Assembly: GCA_026126305.1 (NCBI GenBank)
Contig: JAHCJI010000006.1
Coordinates: forward strand, 1-64,000
Length of the DNA: 64,000 bases
Direction: 5' to 3'
DNA from: Phycisphaeraceae bacterium
GTDB taxonomy: Bacteria > Planctomycetota > Phycisphaerae > Phycisphaerales > UBA1924
Notes under the pieces: model-generated
Databases searched by the model: none
What the model was told of the DNA's origin: nothing
The model's input: only the letters and a program-made list of their open reading frames with translations
In this document: positions 48,516 to 58,289 of the stretch, piece after piece
Position numbering within the stretch: the first letter of the stretch is position 1
Layout of the letters: each line of letters begins with the position of its first letter
Translations under genes and position numbers: made by a program

Positions 48516-48544
48516 TTGACGGCATGTTCGGGCTCTGGTACACT
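48516..48544 (+). promoter_or_regulatory. Sigma-70-type promoter of recA
   Basis: TTGACG (48516-48521) and TACACT (48539-48544) are separated by exactly 17 bp. Within it TGT and ACA flank a 12-nt centre (TGTTCGGGCTCTGGTACA, 48526-48543), a weak dyad that could be a LexA-type operator. The leader to the ATG at 48708 would be about 155 nt. Confidence 0.7.
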
Positions 48545-48707
48545 GGCCCCAGCCGGGCACGCGACCAGCGCCGCCCCCGGCTCCTGCGGTTTCTGGTCAT
48601 GGTGGACCGGGCCCGGGCCACGAGCGCTGTAGCGGCGTGACGCCCGGCTGGGGAGCAGGACTTCCCCCGCAGGCCCCGGCACGCCGAGGCAATATGGAGG
48701 TGCCCGC

Positions 48708-49901
<1,194 letters not shown>

Positions 49902-49946
49902 GGAACCTGATCGGTCCTCCCGGGCGTACTGGTTCGGGCCTTCCAG

Positions 49947-49976
49947 TTGCTCTGGGGCGGTCTGGTGGTCTACACT
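49947..49976 (+). promoter_or_regulatory. Probable promoter of tRNA-Leu(CAG)
   Basis: TTGCTC (49947-49952) is followed after 18 bp by TACACT (49971-49976). Transcription would start about 17 nt before the tRNA at 50000. Confidence 0.5.
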
Positions 49977-49999
49977 CCCCACCGCCTTCGGGCGACGCC

Positions 50000-50085
50000 G
50001 CGGACGTGGCGGAATTGGCAGACGCGCTAGGTTCAGGTCCTAGTGGGAGTAAAATCCCGTGAAGGTTCGACTCCTTTCGTCCGCA
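50000..50085 (+). tRNA. tRNA-Leu, anticodon CAG
   Basis: The acceptor GCGGACG pairs with CGTCCGC (50078-50084). The anticodon stem CTAGG/CCTAG encloses the loop TTCAGGT, anticodon CAG. A long variable arm (TGGGAGTAAAATCCCGT) and a TTCGA T-loop mark it as a type II leucine tRNA. CCA is not encoded. Confidence 0.95.
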
Positions 50086-50091
50086 CTCAAG

Positions 50092-50116
50092 CCCCGGGCT
50101 CGCCCCGGGGTTTTTT
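50092..50116 (+). terminator. Rho-independent terminator after tRNA-Leu(CAG)
   Basis: CCCCGGG (50092-50098) pairs with CCCGGGG (50104-50110) and is followed by TTTTTT. Confidence 0.9.
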
Positions 50117-50124
50117 GTTGCCCC

Positions 50125-50625
50125 TCAGAGCCCCTGGAACTCCAGGCCAACTGCGGGATCCAGCCCGTAAACCTCGACCAGCACGACCCCCACGAGCCCA
50201 ACGGCGGCCTCGATGTCGCCGCCAAGATTGGCCGACAGCGCGTCGACCCCGTCCGGATCACTCTCGGCTGGCACCGACACGCCGTGGGCTGGCAGTATCT
50301 GCCTGGCCCGCTCGGCCTCGTCATCCGTAAGCGCGACCAACGGGAGATCGAAGACCAAATCCTCGCCAGCCCCGCCAGAGAACTGCACAAACTTATCCGT
50401 ACCGCGGGCCGTGATGATTAGGAACGGCATCCCCTCCAAAGGATCGCCAGGGCGCTCCATCAGGGCACGCAGTTCCCGTCGTACCGCCTCGGCCTGATCG
50501 CTCATGCTGGCCTCCCCGGCCGCGCTCTCGCTGGCGGTCGGCTCTACTGGTGCCGGTGGCGTCTCCCGGCAACCGAGTGTGAGCATGACCACGCCCAGGC
50601 CCGCCAACCCGACGATGTGCCGCAT
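50125..50625 (-). CDS. Small lipoprotein of unknown function
   Basis: The 166-residue product has a lipoprotein signal with lipobox TLGC, then a Pro/Glu/Ala-rich linker. The domain that follows has PFLIITARGTDKFVQFSG and DLVFDLPLVALTDDEAERARQIL, a small alpha/beta pattern often seen in hypothetical immunity-like or SMI1-type modules. No family is recognised. It runs toward the tRNA-Leu(CAG) terminator and has the second tRNA-Leu gene upstream on the same strand. Confidence 0.7.
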   Translation of the reverse strand: MRHIVGLAGLGVVMLTLGCRETPPAPVEPTASESAAGEASMSDQAEAVRRELRALMERPGDPLEGMPFLIITARGTDKFVQFSGGAGEDLVFDLPLVALTDDEAERARQILPAHGVSVPAESDPDGVDALSANLGGDIEAAVGLVGVVLVEVYGLDPAVGLEFQGL

Positions 50626-50675
50626 GACTCGCCCCCCCGGCGCAATCCGGACATTCCTGAAATCGATCCACGTAA

Positions 50676-50759
50676 TGCCGGAGGGGGGACTCGAACCCCC
50701 ACTGGTTTTACCCAAGCGGATTTTGAATCCGCCGCGTCTGCCAATTCCGCCACTCCGGC
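50676..50759 (-). tRNA. tRNA-Leu, anticodon CAA
   Basis: On the minus strand the acceptor GCCGGAG pairs with CTCCGGC. The anticodon stem GCGGA/TCCGC encloses TTCAAAA, anticodon CAA. A long variable arm and a GGTTCGAGTCC T-arm are present. CCA is not encoded; the discriminator is A. Confidence 0.95.
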
Positions 50760-50771
50760 GCGGGGGGCATC

Positions 50772-52403
50772 TTAGGACGCTGCGACCCCGGCGGTGGCGG
50801 GTTCGGCACTTTGGGCGGCCATATCGGCGACACTTGCCGGTGGCAAGCCGGGGGATTCGGTGCCGGCGTAGGAGAGGCCCAGTTCCTCGCAGAGCAGGCT
50901 GCTGGTGATCTGGCTGGAGAGGAAGATGACCGGCAAGCCGCTGCCGGGGTGGGTGCCCCCGCCGACCATCCAGACGCCGTCGAGGCCTTGCAATCGGTGG
51001 CGAGGGCGCTTGTGGAGCATCTGCCCCAGGTTGTGGGCCAGGTTGAAGGTCGCGCCGTGGTTGATGTTCATGGCCGCCCAGTCGTCCGGGGCGATCATCC
51101 GCTCGCACTCGACGCGTTTCTCGATGTCGCGTATGCCGAAGACGCGCTCGATCTGGTCGAGCATGTCCCGTCTCATGCGGGCTCGCTGGGCCTTGAAGTC
51201 GACGGTGCTTTGGAGGTTGGGCGTGGGCATGAGCGCGTAGAGCGCCGCGCAGCCGGGCGGGGCCATCGTGGGGTCGGTGGCCACGGGGTTGCAGACATAG
51301 GCCGAGGGGTCTTCGCTGAGCGTGCCCAGGCGTGAGATCTCGTCGAGGTTTTGCTGGTAGCGGGACGAGACGTAGATGGTGTGGTGGGGCAGGTCGGCCT
51401 GGCCGGCGATGCCCAGGTAGAGCATGGCCGTGCTGCACGAATATCGCTTGTGGTCGATGGCTTGCTCGCTGTCGTAGCCGCTCACGCGTCGGCGGGCGGC
51501 CTCGGGCAGCAGTCGCTTGAGGGCCCATGGCGCGTCGGCGTTGAGCACGACCTGGGCGTGCTCGTGGCGCTGCCCATCAACCACGAGCCCGGTGACGCGC
51601 GGGCCGTCGAAGGTGAGGCTCTCGACCGGCGCGTTGGTGAGGATCTCGACGCCCATCGAGCGCGCGACGCCGGCCATGGCGTGCATGAGGCGGTTGAGCC
51701 CGCCTTGCACGTGCCACACGCCGTACTCATACTCGATGAAGGGCAGGATGGTGAACAGGCTGGGGCAGTCGTAGGGGCTCATGCCCAGGTACTTGCTCTG
51801 GAAACTGACTGCCAGTCGCACCTGGGGGTGGTTGAAGTATTTGCTGAGCAGGTCGTGTACGCTCTTGTGTGGGTTGATATGCGGCAGCGCGCGCAGGGCG
51901 TCGGGCTTGAGCAGGTCGAGCGGCGATCGAATGGCGCGGCGGAGGATGGGCTCGGCGGCGCGGAGTTTGGCGCGGTTGTCGGCGATGAATCGCTCGAAGG
52001 CCGCGCCGTCGCGCGCGTCGATTTCGCCAACGCGGCGGGCCATCTCGCCCACGTCCTGCGTGGCGTCGAGCGTGAGTGGCGCGTCGCCCGGACGGCCCAG
52101 CAGCAGGCGGTACATTGGGTCGAGGCGGGACAGGTCGCAGTGGTCGGCCAGGCGCGTGCCCGCGGCTTGGAAGATCTCGTCGAGCACGTAGGGCATCAGG
52201 AAGAAGGTGGGCCCCAGGTCGAATTGGAAGTCGCCGCTCTCGCCTTGGAGGGTGAGTCGGCTGGTGCGGCCACCGACATGGGACTGGGCCTCGTAGACCT
52301 TTACGCGGGCACCGCTGGCGGCCAACAGCATCGCGGCGGCCAGCCCGCCGGGGCCAGCTCCGACGATGGCGATGGTCTGGTTGCGTTCTTTCGGTGCGGG
52401 CAT
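50772..52403 (-). CDS. crtI: CrtI/CrtN-type phytoene desaturase family protein
   Basis: The 543-residue flavoprotein has the N-terminal FAD motif AIVGAGPGGLAAAMLLA and GGRTS. Family blocks include YCSTAMLYLG-like and VYVCNPVATDP segments, and the C-terminal signature VGGGTHPGSGLPVIFLSSQI is diagnostic of CrtI-type carotenoid desaturases. It adds double bonds to a C40 or C30 carotene backbone; the exact substrate cannot be told. It starts 5 nt after a TATAGT on the minus strand, sharing a 20-bp divergent spacer with the aldehyde dehydrogenase. tRNA-Leu(CAA) lies 12 nt downstream. Confidence 0.92.
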   Translation of the reverse strand: MPAPKERNQTIAIVGAGPGGLAAAMLLAASGARVKVYEAQSHVGGRTSRLTLQGESGDFQFDLGPTFFLMPYVLDEIFQAAGTRLADHCDLSRLDPMYRLLLGRPGDAPLTLDATQDVGEMARRVGEIDARDGAAFERFIADNRAKLRAAEPILRRAIRSPLDLLKPDALRALPHINPHKSVHDLLSKYFNHPQVRLAVSFQSKYLGMSPYDCPSLFTILPFIEYEYGVWHVQGGLNRLMHAMAGVARSMGVEILTNAPVESLTFDGPRVTGLVVDGQRHEHAQVVLNADAPWALKRLLPEAARRRVSGYDSEQAIDHKRYSCSTAMLYLGIAGQADLPHHTIYVSSRYQQNLDEISRLGTLSEDPSAYVCNPVATDPTMAPPGCAALYALMPTPNLQSTVDFKAQRARMRRDMLDQIERVFGIRDIEKRVECERMIAPDDWAAMNINHGATFNLAHNLGQMLHKRPRHRLQGLDGVWMVGGGTHPGSGLPVIFLSSQITSSLLCEELGLSYAGTESPGLPPASVADMAAQSAEPATAGVAAS

Positions 52404-52423
52404 GCTTCACTATACTGCCCTCG
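52404..52423. promoter_or_regulatory. 20-bp divergent spacer with overlapping -10 elements
   Basis: The whole space between the crtI ATG (52403, minus) and the dehydrogenase ATG (52424, plus) is 20 bp. It contains CACTATACTG. TATACT (52411-52416) serves the plus strand with a 7-nt gap to ATG. TATAGT (the complement of 52409-52414) serves the minus strand with a 5-nt gap. Both mRNAs would be leaderless, and the two -10 boxes share four bases. Confidence 0.6.
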
Positions 52424-53722
52424 ATGGCCGATGCCGAGCCCCAGAGCGAAACGAACGAGGGAGCCCCCGAACTGTTTGCGGGATCACCAGCGGTATGGGC
52501 CATCGAAGATCGGTTGGCTTGGGTTCGGCGGTTTCGCAAGGCGGTCGTGAAAGGGCAAGACGACTTGATCGCGCTGGCGGGCGAGGAGGTCCGCAAGGAC
52601 GCCTTCGAAGCTTTGGTAAGCGACATCGTGCCGCTGCTGAGCAGTTGCAAATGGCACGAACGGCACGCGCGGCGGGTGCTGCGGGCCCGGCGGCTGCGCG
52701 GCGGGAGCGTGTGGCAGGTCGGCCAGCGGCACTGGGTTCGGCGAGAGCCCCTGGGGCTGGTGGGCATCATCGCGACATGGAACTACCCGGTGCAGTTGCT
52801 GGGCATCCAACTCGTGCAGGCCGTCGTCGCGGGGAACCGGGTCGTCGTGAAGCCCAGCGAGCGGTGCCCCAAGACGCAAGGGCGGCTGCTGGAGATGGCA
52901 AAGGAAGCAGGGCTGACCGAGGACTTGTTGCGCGTGCTGCCGGCCACGCGCGAGGCCGGGGCGGCCATGCTCGAACGCGAGCCGTTGGACCACCTGGTGT
53001 TCACCGGGTCGACCGAGGTGGGACGCGTCATCGCCGCGGCGCTGGGGCCGCGCCTGGTGCCCAGCACGCTGGAGCTCTCTGGGCGGGATACGGCCATCGT
53101 GCTCGAAGATGCCGACATCGCGCTGGCGGCGCGGTCGATCGGGGCGGCGGTGCGGCTGAACGCCGGTCAGACGTGCATGGCGCCGCGGCGTGTGCTCGTC
53201 GCGTCGCAGGTGGCCGAAGCATTCGCCGAGTTGCTGAGGGAAGAGGCTGGCAGGAGCACTTCGATGCGGTTGATTGACGGCTCGAAGTGCCAGGCTCGTG
53301 TCGAGATCTGCGGACCGGATGATGCATTGGTCCGGGGCGCACACTTTGAGCCTGTCATTGCGGTCACACCGTGCGAGTCGATTCAGGACATGCTCCGGGT
53401 ACATTGGGCGGTTGGACAGCATCTGGCGACGAGTGTCTTCACGCAGGACGTGGCAAAGGCCAGCGCACTCGCAGGCTGGCTTGGTTCCGGCACGGTCACC
53501 ATCAACGACGCGGTCATCCCCACGGCCCACCCGGGGGCCCCACTCCCGGCGCTGGGGGCCAGCGGCTGGGGAGTCAGCCGCGGGGAGCTGGGGCTGCTTT
53601 CGATGACGCGGCCGGTACACGTGAGCGTGACCAGCCGGCGCGTGCGCGTGCCAACGGCCCCACCGAGTGCGAAGCAGGCCGAACAGGTGAAGGGGTTCGT
53701 GCGTTGGTGGTACGGGCGTTGA
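52424..53722 (+). CDS. Aldehyde dehydrogenase, probably of carotenoid aldehydes
   Basis: The 432-residue protein has the ALDH blocks GIIATWNYPVQLL, VVVKPSERCPKTQ, HLVFTGSTEVGR, TLELSGRDTAIVLED (catalytic Glu) and NAGQTCMAPRRVLV (catalytic Cys). The end (GASGWGVSRGELGLLSMTRP) also fits, and the chain is shorter than typical ALDHs by some 50 residues. It would oxidise an aldehyde to an acid with NAD(P). The shared divergent promoter with crtI suggests a carotenoid aldehyde, as in C30 carotenoic acid pathways; this is inference. The ATG at 52424 is preferred to 52394, which lies across the promoter. Confidence 0.85.
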   Translation: MADAEPQSETNEGAPELFAGSPAVWAIEDRLAWVRRFRKAVVKGQDDLIALAGEEVRKDAFEALVSDIVPLLSSCKWHERHARRVLRARRLRGGSVWQVGQRHWVRREPLGLVGIIATWNYPVQLLGIQLVQAVVAGNRVVVKPSERCPKTQGRLLEMAKEAGLTEDLLRVLPATREAGAAMLEREPLDHLVFTGSTEVGRVIAAALGPRLVPSTLELSGRDTAIVLEDADIALAARSIGAAVRLNAGQTCMAPRRVLVASQVAEAFAELLREEAGRSTSMRLIDGSKCQARVEICGPDDALVRGAHFEPVIAVTPCESIQDMLRVHWAVGQHLATSVFTQDVAKASALAGWLGSGTVTINDAVIPTAHPGAPLPALGASGWGVSRGELGLLSMTRPVHVSVTSRRVRVPTAPPSAKQAEQVKGFVRWWYGR

Positions 53723-53725
53723 GTG

Positions 53726-55564
53726 TCACTCGACGGTGACGCTCTTGGCCAGGTTGCGTGGCTTGTCCACGTCGTGTCCTCGCAGGACGGCGGCGTGGTA
53801 GGCCATGAGTTGCAAGGGGACGACGGCGACCATAGGGCTGAGGCACTCGGGCACGTCGGGGATGTAGAACACGTCCTGGGCGTGGTGATGGATCTCCTGA
53901 TCGCCCTCGGTGGCTACGGCGATCACGTGCCCGCCGCGGCTACGCACCTCGCTGATGTTGCTCATGACCTTCTCGTACTGGCTGCCACGCGTGGCGATGA
54001 AGACGGCGGGCATCCCGTCGTCGATCAGCGCGATGGGCCCGTGCTTCATCTCGGCGGCGGGCATGCCCTCGGCGTGGATGTACGAAATCTCCTTGAGTTT
54101 CAGGGCGCCTTCCAGGGCCGTCGGATAGTTGTAACCGCGGCCCAGGAAAAGCCAGTTTTCGCGCTCGACGTACTTCTCGGTGATGGCGCGGATGGAGTCG
54201 TTCAGCTCCAGGACACGTTCGATCTTGTCGGGCACCTGCTCGAGTTCGCGGATGAGGCTGCCGCACTGTTCGGCACTCATGAACCGGCGCCGCGCCATGA
54301 ACAGGCTGACCATGGTGAGTACGGCAACCTGCGCGGTGAAGGCCTTCGTGCTGGCCACGCCGATCTCCGGTCCCGCGCGCAGGTACACGCCCGCGTCGGT
54401 GATGCGGGGGATACTCGAACCCACGACGTTGATGACCCCCAGCGCGAGGGCGCCGCGTTCCTTGGCCTCGGTCAGGGCCGCCAGGGTATCGGCGGTTTCA
54501 CCGCTCTGGCTGACGGCGACGACGACGGTTCCTTCCTCGATGATGGGGTTGCGATAACGAAACTCGCTGGCGTACTCGCATTCGGCGGGCACCTTGGCCA
54601 GGTCTTCGAGCAGGTACTCGCCGATCATCGCCGAGTGCAGCGCCGTCCCTTGGGCGGCGAGGATGACACGCCGGCTGCGTACCAGTTGCGGGGCGAACTG
54701 ACGCAACCCACCGAGCACGACGGTCCCCTCGGCGGCGTCGAGCCGGCCTCGCATGCAGGTGCGCAGCGCCCGGGGCTGCTCGAAGATCTCCTTCTGCATG
54801 AAGTGCGAGTAGCCGCCCAGTTCGATCTGCTCGAGATCCAACTCCAACTGTTCGACGCGCGGGGTCACCGGCACGTTGTGGATGGTGCTGGTGGTGAATT
54901 TCTCACGGGTGATCTTGCAGACGTTGTAGTCGTCCAGTGGGAAGGCCTGGGTCGTGTGCGCCACGATCGCCGAGGCATCGGAAGCCACCACGAATTCCCC
55001 GCTGCCCACGCCCACCAGCAACGGGGAGCCCTTGCGGGCGCACACCAGCGTGTCGGGCTCGCGCTCGCACACGACGGCGATGGCGTATGCGCCCGTCACC
55101 TCACGCAGGGCGGCCTGCACGGCCTTCTCCAGATCCATCCCGTGCGCCGGGTCGTAGAGCTCGCCGATGAGCATGGCCAGCACTTCGGTGTCGGTCTCGC
55201 TCGTGAAGACATGCCCGCGCTCGGTCAGGTAGGTGCGCAAGGCGCTGTAGTTCTCGATGATGCCGTTGTGGACCAGGGCAATCCCGTTGGTGTCGTCGCG
55301 GTGTGGGTGGGCGTTGGCCTCGGTCACCCCGCCGTGGGTGGCCCAGCGCGTGTGGGCGATCCCCAGCGTGCCCGTGAAGCCGGGATCGGCCGTCACCAAT
55401 GCTTCGAGGTTGCTGACTCGACCCACGGCACGGGCGACGTGCAGGCCGCCGTTGATCACCGCCATCCCCGCCGAGTCGTACCCGCGATACTCCAGCCGCT
55501 TGAGGCCCTCGAGTAGCAACGGGCGGGCCTGGCGATGGCCAAGATAGGCGACGATTCCGCACAT
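53726..55564 (-). CDS. glmS: Glutamine-fructose-6-phosphate aminotransferase (isomerizing)
   Basis: The 612-residue protein begins MCGIVAYLGHRQARPLLLEGL, with Cys2 as the N-terminal glutaminase nucleophile. Glutaminase blocks TRWATHGGVTEANAHPH and HNGIIENY follow. Two SIS sugar-isomerase domains come next (AVSQSGETADTLAAL, RPEIGVASTKAFTAQ-like and FLGRGYNYPTALEGALKLKE), ending LAKSVTVE. It makes glucosamine-6-phosphate for cell wall and lipopolysaccharide precursors. AGGAG lies 9 nt before the start at 55564. No glmS ribozyme is seen in the short leader. It ends 3 nt from the convergent dehydrogenase. Confidence 0.97.
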   Translation of the reverse strand: MCGIVAYLGHRQARPLLLEGLKRLEYRGYDSAGMAVINGGLHVARAVGRVSNLEALVTADPGFTGTLGIAHTRWATHGGVTEANAHPHRDDTNGIALVHNGIIENYSALRTYLTERGHVFTSETDTEVLAMLIGELYDPAHGMDLEKAVQAALREVTGAYAIAVVCEREPDTLVCARKGSPLLVGVGSGEFVVASDASAIVAHTTQAFPLDDYNVCKITREKFTTSTIHNVPVTPRVEQLELDLEQIELGGYSHFMQKEIFEQPRALRTCMRGRLDAAEGTVVLGGLRQFAPQLVRSRRVILAAQGTALHSAMIGEYLLEDLAKVPAECEYASEFRYRNPIIEEGTVVVAVSQSGETADTLAALTEAKERGALALGVINVVGSSIPRITDAGVYLRAGPEIGVASTKAFTAQVAVLTMVSLFMARRRFMSAEQCGSLIRELEQVPDKIERVLELNDSIRAITEKYVERENWLFLGRGYNYPTALEGALKLKEISYIHAEGMPAAEMKHGPIALIDDGMPAVFIATRGSQYEKVMSNISEVRSRGGHVIAVATEGDQEIHHHAQDVFYIPDVPECLSPMVAVVPLQLMAYHAAVLRGHDVDKPRNLAKSVTVE

Positions 55565-55723
55565 AGACCAAATCTCCTGGGCGCCCCGCAATGAGGCCGC
55601 GGGCATTCCAACGGTACACGATCGGCGTTCAGCGGGTTCGGGCTTGGGGCAAAGGCCCCGAGCGACGACCATGGTTCACCGGACGGGGCTATCGGACGCT
55701 TCGCGACACTCGGCCTTCCCCCG

Positions 55724-55729
55724 TACCCT
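55724..55729 (+). promoter_or_regulatory. Putative leaderless -10 hexamer for thiG
   Basis: TACCCT ends 5 nt before the ATG at 55735, with no Shine-Dalgarno and no room for a TPP riboswitch after it. Confidence 0.5.
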
Positions 55730-55734
55730 TGTGC

Positions 55735-56595
55735 ATGACCGCTATTCACCCCGTTTCGTCCGAACCGAGCCAGCGAATCGCGCCGCTTTCCATCGCCGGC
55801 CGCACGGTCGATAGCCGCCTGTTCGTGGGGACCGGAAAGTACGCCGACTTCGGCGTCATGCGACGGGCCCTCGATGCCAGCGGCTGCCAGGTGGTGACGG
55901 TCGCCGTTCGGCGTGAGCGTCTGGTGAACGAACGGGGCGAGAGCCTGCTGGAGGCAATCGATACTCGCAAGTACACCATCCTGCCCAATACGGCGGGGTG
56001 CTTTACTGCCGAAGACGCCGTGCGCGTGGCGCGGCTGGGTCGTGAACTGCTGAGCCAGATCGATAACCCGGGGCAGGACTGGGTAAAGCTGGAAGTGCTG
56101 GGCGACAAGCGGACGCTGCTGCCCGACCCGGTGGGCACGGTCGAGGCTACCAGGCAACTCGTCGAAGATGGCTTCAAGGTGCTGGTGTATTCGAGCGACG
56201 ACCCGATCGTGGCCAAACGGCTGAAGGATCTTGGCGCGGCCAGCGTGATGCCCGCGGGCAGCCCCATCGGCAGCGGGCGAGGCGTGGTGAACCACGCGAA
56301 CATCGTGCTGTGTCTGGAAGCGCTCAAGGAGAACGATCCGGACTACCCGGTGATCGTCGACGCGGGCGTGGGCAGCGCCAGCGACGTGTCGGTCGCGATG
56401 GAACTGGGTGCCGACGGCGTGCTGCTCAACACCGCCATTGCGCACGCCAAGGACCCGGTGCGGATGGCCCACGCCATGCGCCTGGCGCTTGAGGCGGGCT
56501 ACCTCAGCGCTCGAAGCGGCCGCATCGAGAAAAAGCTGTACGCCTCGGCCAGCAGCCCGTTCGAGGGGGCGATCAGTTACATCCCGGGAGAGTAA
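55735..56595 (+). CDS. thiG: Thiazole synthase
   Basis: The 286-residue protein is a ThiG TIM barrel: [13 protein letters not shown] near residue 30, [34 protein letters not shown] with the Schiff-base lysine, and [39 protein letters not shown] comes next. It builds the thiazole phosphate of thiamine from deoxyxylulose 5-phosphate, glycine imine and ThiS thiocarboxylate. No other thi gene is adjacent. The 20-residue N-terminal extension is Ser/Pro-rich. It is divergent from glmS and abuts the convergent tautomerase. Confidence 0.96.
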   Translation: MTAIHPVSSEPSQRIAPLSIAGRTVDSRLFVGTGKYADFGVMRRALDASGCQVVTVAVRRERLVNERGESLLEAIDTRKYTILPNTAGCFTAEDAVRVARLGRELLSQIDNPGQDWVKLEVLGDKRTLLPDPVGTVEATRQLVEDGFKVLVYSSDDPIVAKRLKDLGAASVMPAGSPIGSGRGVVNHANIVLCLEALKENDPDYPVIVDAGVGSASDVSVAMELGADGVLLNTAIAHAKDPVRMAHAMRLALEAGYLSARSGRIEKKLYASASSPFEGAISYIPGE

Positions 56596-56799
56596 TCAAG
56601 ACCGCCGGCCGGCTCGGTAGACATCTGTCGGGACCCCCGCGAATCCCCAGTTCTGCTCGTCGATCTCATCGATCACGATGTGCGTGTGCTCGGGGGCCTT
56701 GCCCAGCACACGGCTGAGGGTATCGGTGAACTCGGCGATGATCTGGGCCTTCTGCTCTCTCGTGGCGGCCGGGGTGATGCGGACGTTGACGTAGGGCAT
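56596..56799 (-). CDS. 4-oxalocrotonate tautomerase family protein
   Basis: The 67-residue protein starts MPYVNVRITP, so Pro2 becomes the N-terminal catalytic proline after Met removal. EQKAQIIAEFTDTLSRVLGK and HTHIVIDEIDEQNWGFAG match the 4-OT fold, which works as a hexamer of small subunits. It would catalyse an enol-keto tautomerisation; the substrate is unknown. GGGAGGCAAC lies before the ATG. The stop abuts that of thiG. Confidence 0.9.
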   Translation of the reverse strand: MPYVNVRITPAATREQKAQIIAEFTDTLSRVLGKAPEHTHIVIDEIDEQNWGFAGVPTDVYRAGRRS

Positions 56800-56842
56800 G
56801 TTGCCTCCCTGGATGCGGCCCTGCATGGGGGACGCATGCCGA

Positions 56843-58276
56843 TCAGGTCAAGCGGGCGGTCTTTCTGGCCTCCGCATTTCGAACCGCGGCATCGGTCGCC
56901 AGCATCCGCTGCACCTCGATCACCAGCGTGTCGTCCTCGGGTGGGCCGGTGCGGCGGGCGTCGAGTTCGGCGATGATGCGACGGGGCCACTCGCCGGGCT
57001 CATACTTCGCACCCGCGATCATGCCGGTCAGCCATTGGCGGCCGATGCACTTGCCCTTGTCGTCGCGGGCTTCCATCGCGCCGTCGGTATAGGCAATCAG
57101 CATGTCGCCCGGCACGAAAGTGTGCGACTGCGGATCGGCTTGGAAATCTTCGGGCCGGCACGCGCCGAGCACGATAGCGGTCGAGTCGAGCTCTTCGATC
57201 GTCCCGTCGATGCCGCGCAGGAACATCGGCGGATGGCCCGCGTTGGCGTAGGTCAATTCGTTCGTCGTCGGGTCGATGCGCAGGCACACCGCCGACGCGT
57301 AGATGCTGTGCTGTGCCAGCGTCAGGTGGACATAGCGGTTGAGCAGGCCCAGCACGTGGCCCGGCTGCGCGTGGGGGTCTTCGGCAAAGATCCGCTCGAG
57401 TTCGCCGTGCAGACGGTTGACCGTCAACGCCGCCGCCAGCCCGTGGCCCGTGACGTCCAGCAGCACGACGTTGACGGGCACGCGGCCTTCGATGCCCGGG
57501 CTTTCGTAGCAATAGAGGTAATCCCCGCCGATCAGTCGCATGGGTTGGTAGGTGTAGTTGAAGACGATGTCCCCCACATCGCGGGGTTGGGGGAAGAGGT
57601 CTTCATGGATGCGCCGGGCGTCGGTCATCTCTCGGCGGACCTCGCCGTAGCGGTTGGTGAGGAACCGCATCTTATAACTGTGCATGCGTGTGGAGTGCTT
57701 GACCCAGCAGACGACCACGCCCGGGGCGACGAACACGGGGAAGGCCACCAGCCAGAGCCACGCCAGGCTCGGGGGTCGGTGCGTGGCCATATAGACCACC
57801 GCGTGCAGTCCCAGCACGACGCCCACGGTCCGCAGCACGTCGCGGGGAGACCATGGCAAAAAGACGCAGGCCATCAGGAACGCGAACGAAAAATTGATCG
57901 TTGCCCCCGGAAATGCCGAACCGCTCATGCCCGGGCCAGAGAAATCGATGAAATAGTTCGAGAGTCCCATCGCACCGATGTAGATGAGCAGGATCCTGGT
58001 CAGACGCAAGATGGTGGGCTTGTCTGGACGGCTGCGACGCACGCGGCGGAAGAACCAAGCCAGGACGGAGATATCCACAACGGCGATGAGCACCACAAGG
58101 GCGAAGAGCAATGGCCTTTCGGTCATCTGTCGCCACATCAGCGCCATCGAAAGCAGGCTGACGCCCCACAGTGCCAGCATCGTGCCCAGGAACCACAGGA
58201 ACCGACGACGCAGCAGACGCCCCGTCTCGGCGTCGAACTCCTGGGTGAACTCGCTGGTGAAGGTGGCGGTGGCCAT
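56843..58276 (-). CDS. Membrane SpoIIE-type PP2C phosphatase
   Basis: The 477-residue protein has about six membrane segments in the first 220 residues. A cytoplasmic linker (MRFLTNRYGEVRREM) and a SpoIIE/RsbU-type serine phosphatase domain follow. The domain has ARRIHEDLFPQPRD, RLIGGDYLYCYE, VLLDVTGHGLAAALTVNRL (metal-binding Asp), YANAGHPPMFL and MLIAYTDGAMEARDDKG. It should dephosphorylate an anti-anti-sigma (STAS) protein; the one at 45524 is a candidate. The ATG at 58276 lies 10 nt after TAGTAT (58287-58292 complement). It is followed by the tautomerase on the same strand. Confidence 0.9.
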   Translation of the reverse strand: MATATFTSEFTQEFDAETGRLLRRRFLWFLGTMLALWGVSLLSMALMWRQMTERPLLFALVVLIAVVDISVLAWFFRRVRRSRPDKPTILRLTRILLIYIGAMGLSNYFIDFSGPGMSGSAFPGATINFSFAFLMACVFLPWSPRDVLRTVGVVLGLHAVVYMATHRPPSLAWLWLVAFPVFVAPGVVVCWVKHSTRMHSYKMRFLTNRYGEVRREMTDARRIHEDLFPQPRDVGDIVFNYTYQPMRLIGGDYLYCYESPGIEGRVPVNVVLLDVTGHGLAAALTVNRLHGELERIFAEDPHAQPGHVLGLLNRYVHLTLAQHSIYASAVCLRIDPTTNELTYANAGHPPMFLRGIDGTIEELDSTAIVLGACRPEDFQADPQSHTFVPGDMLIAYTDGAMEARDDKGKCIGRQWLTGMIAGAKYEPGEWPRRIIAELDARRTGPPEDDTLVIEVQRMLATDAAVRNAEARKTARLT

Positions 58277-58289
58277 CGTGGGCTCGATA

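Noticed and set aside
55565..55734. TPP riboswitch before thiG or a glmS ribozyme before glmS
   Set aside because: The space is short. No thi-box words such as CTGAGA or ribozyme core were found, and thiG appears leaderless.
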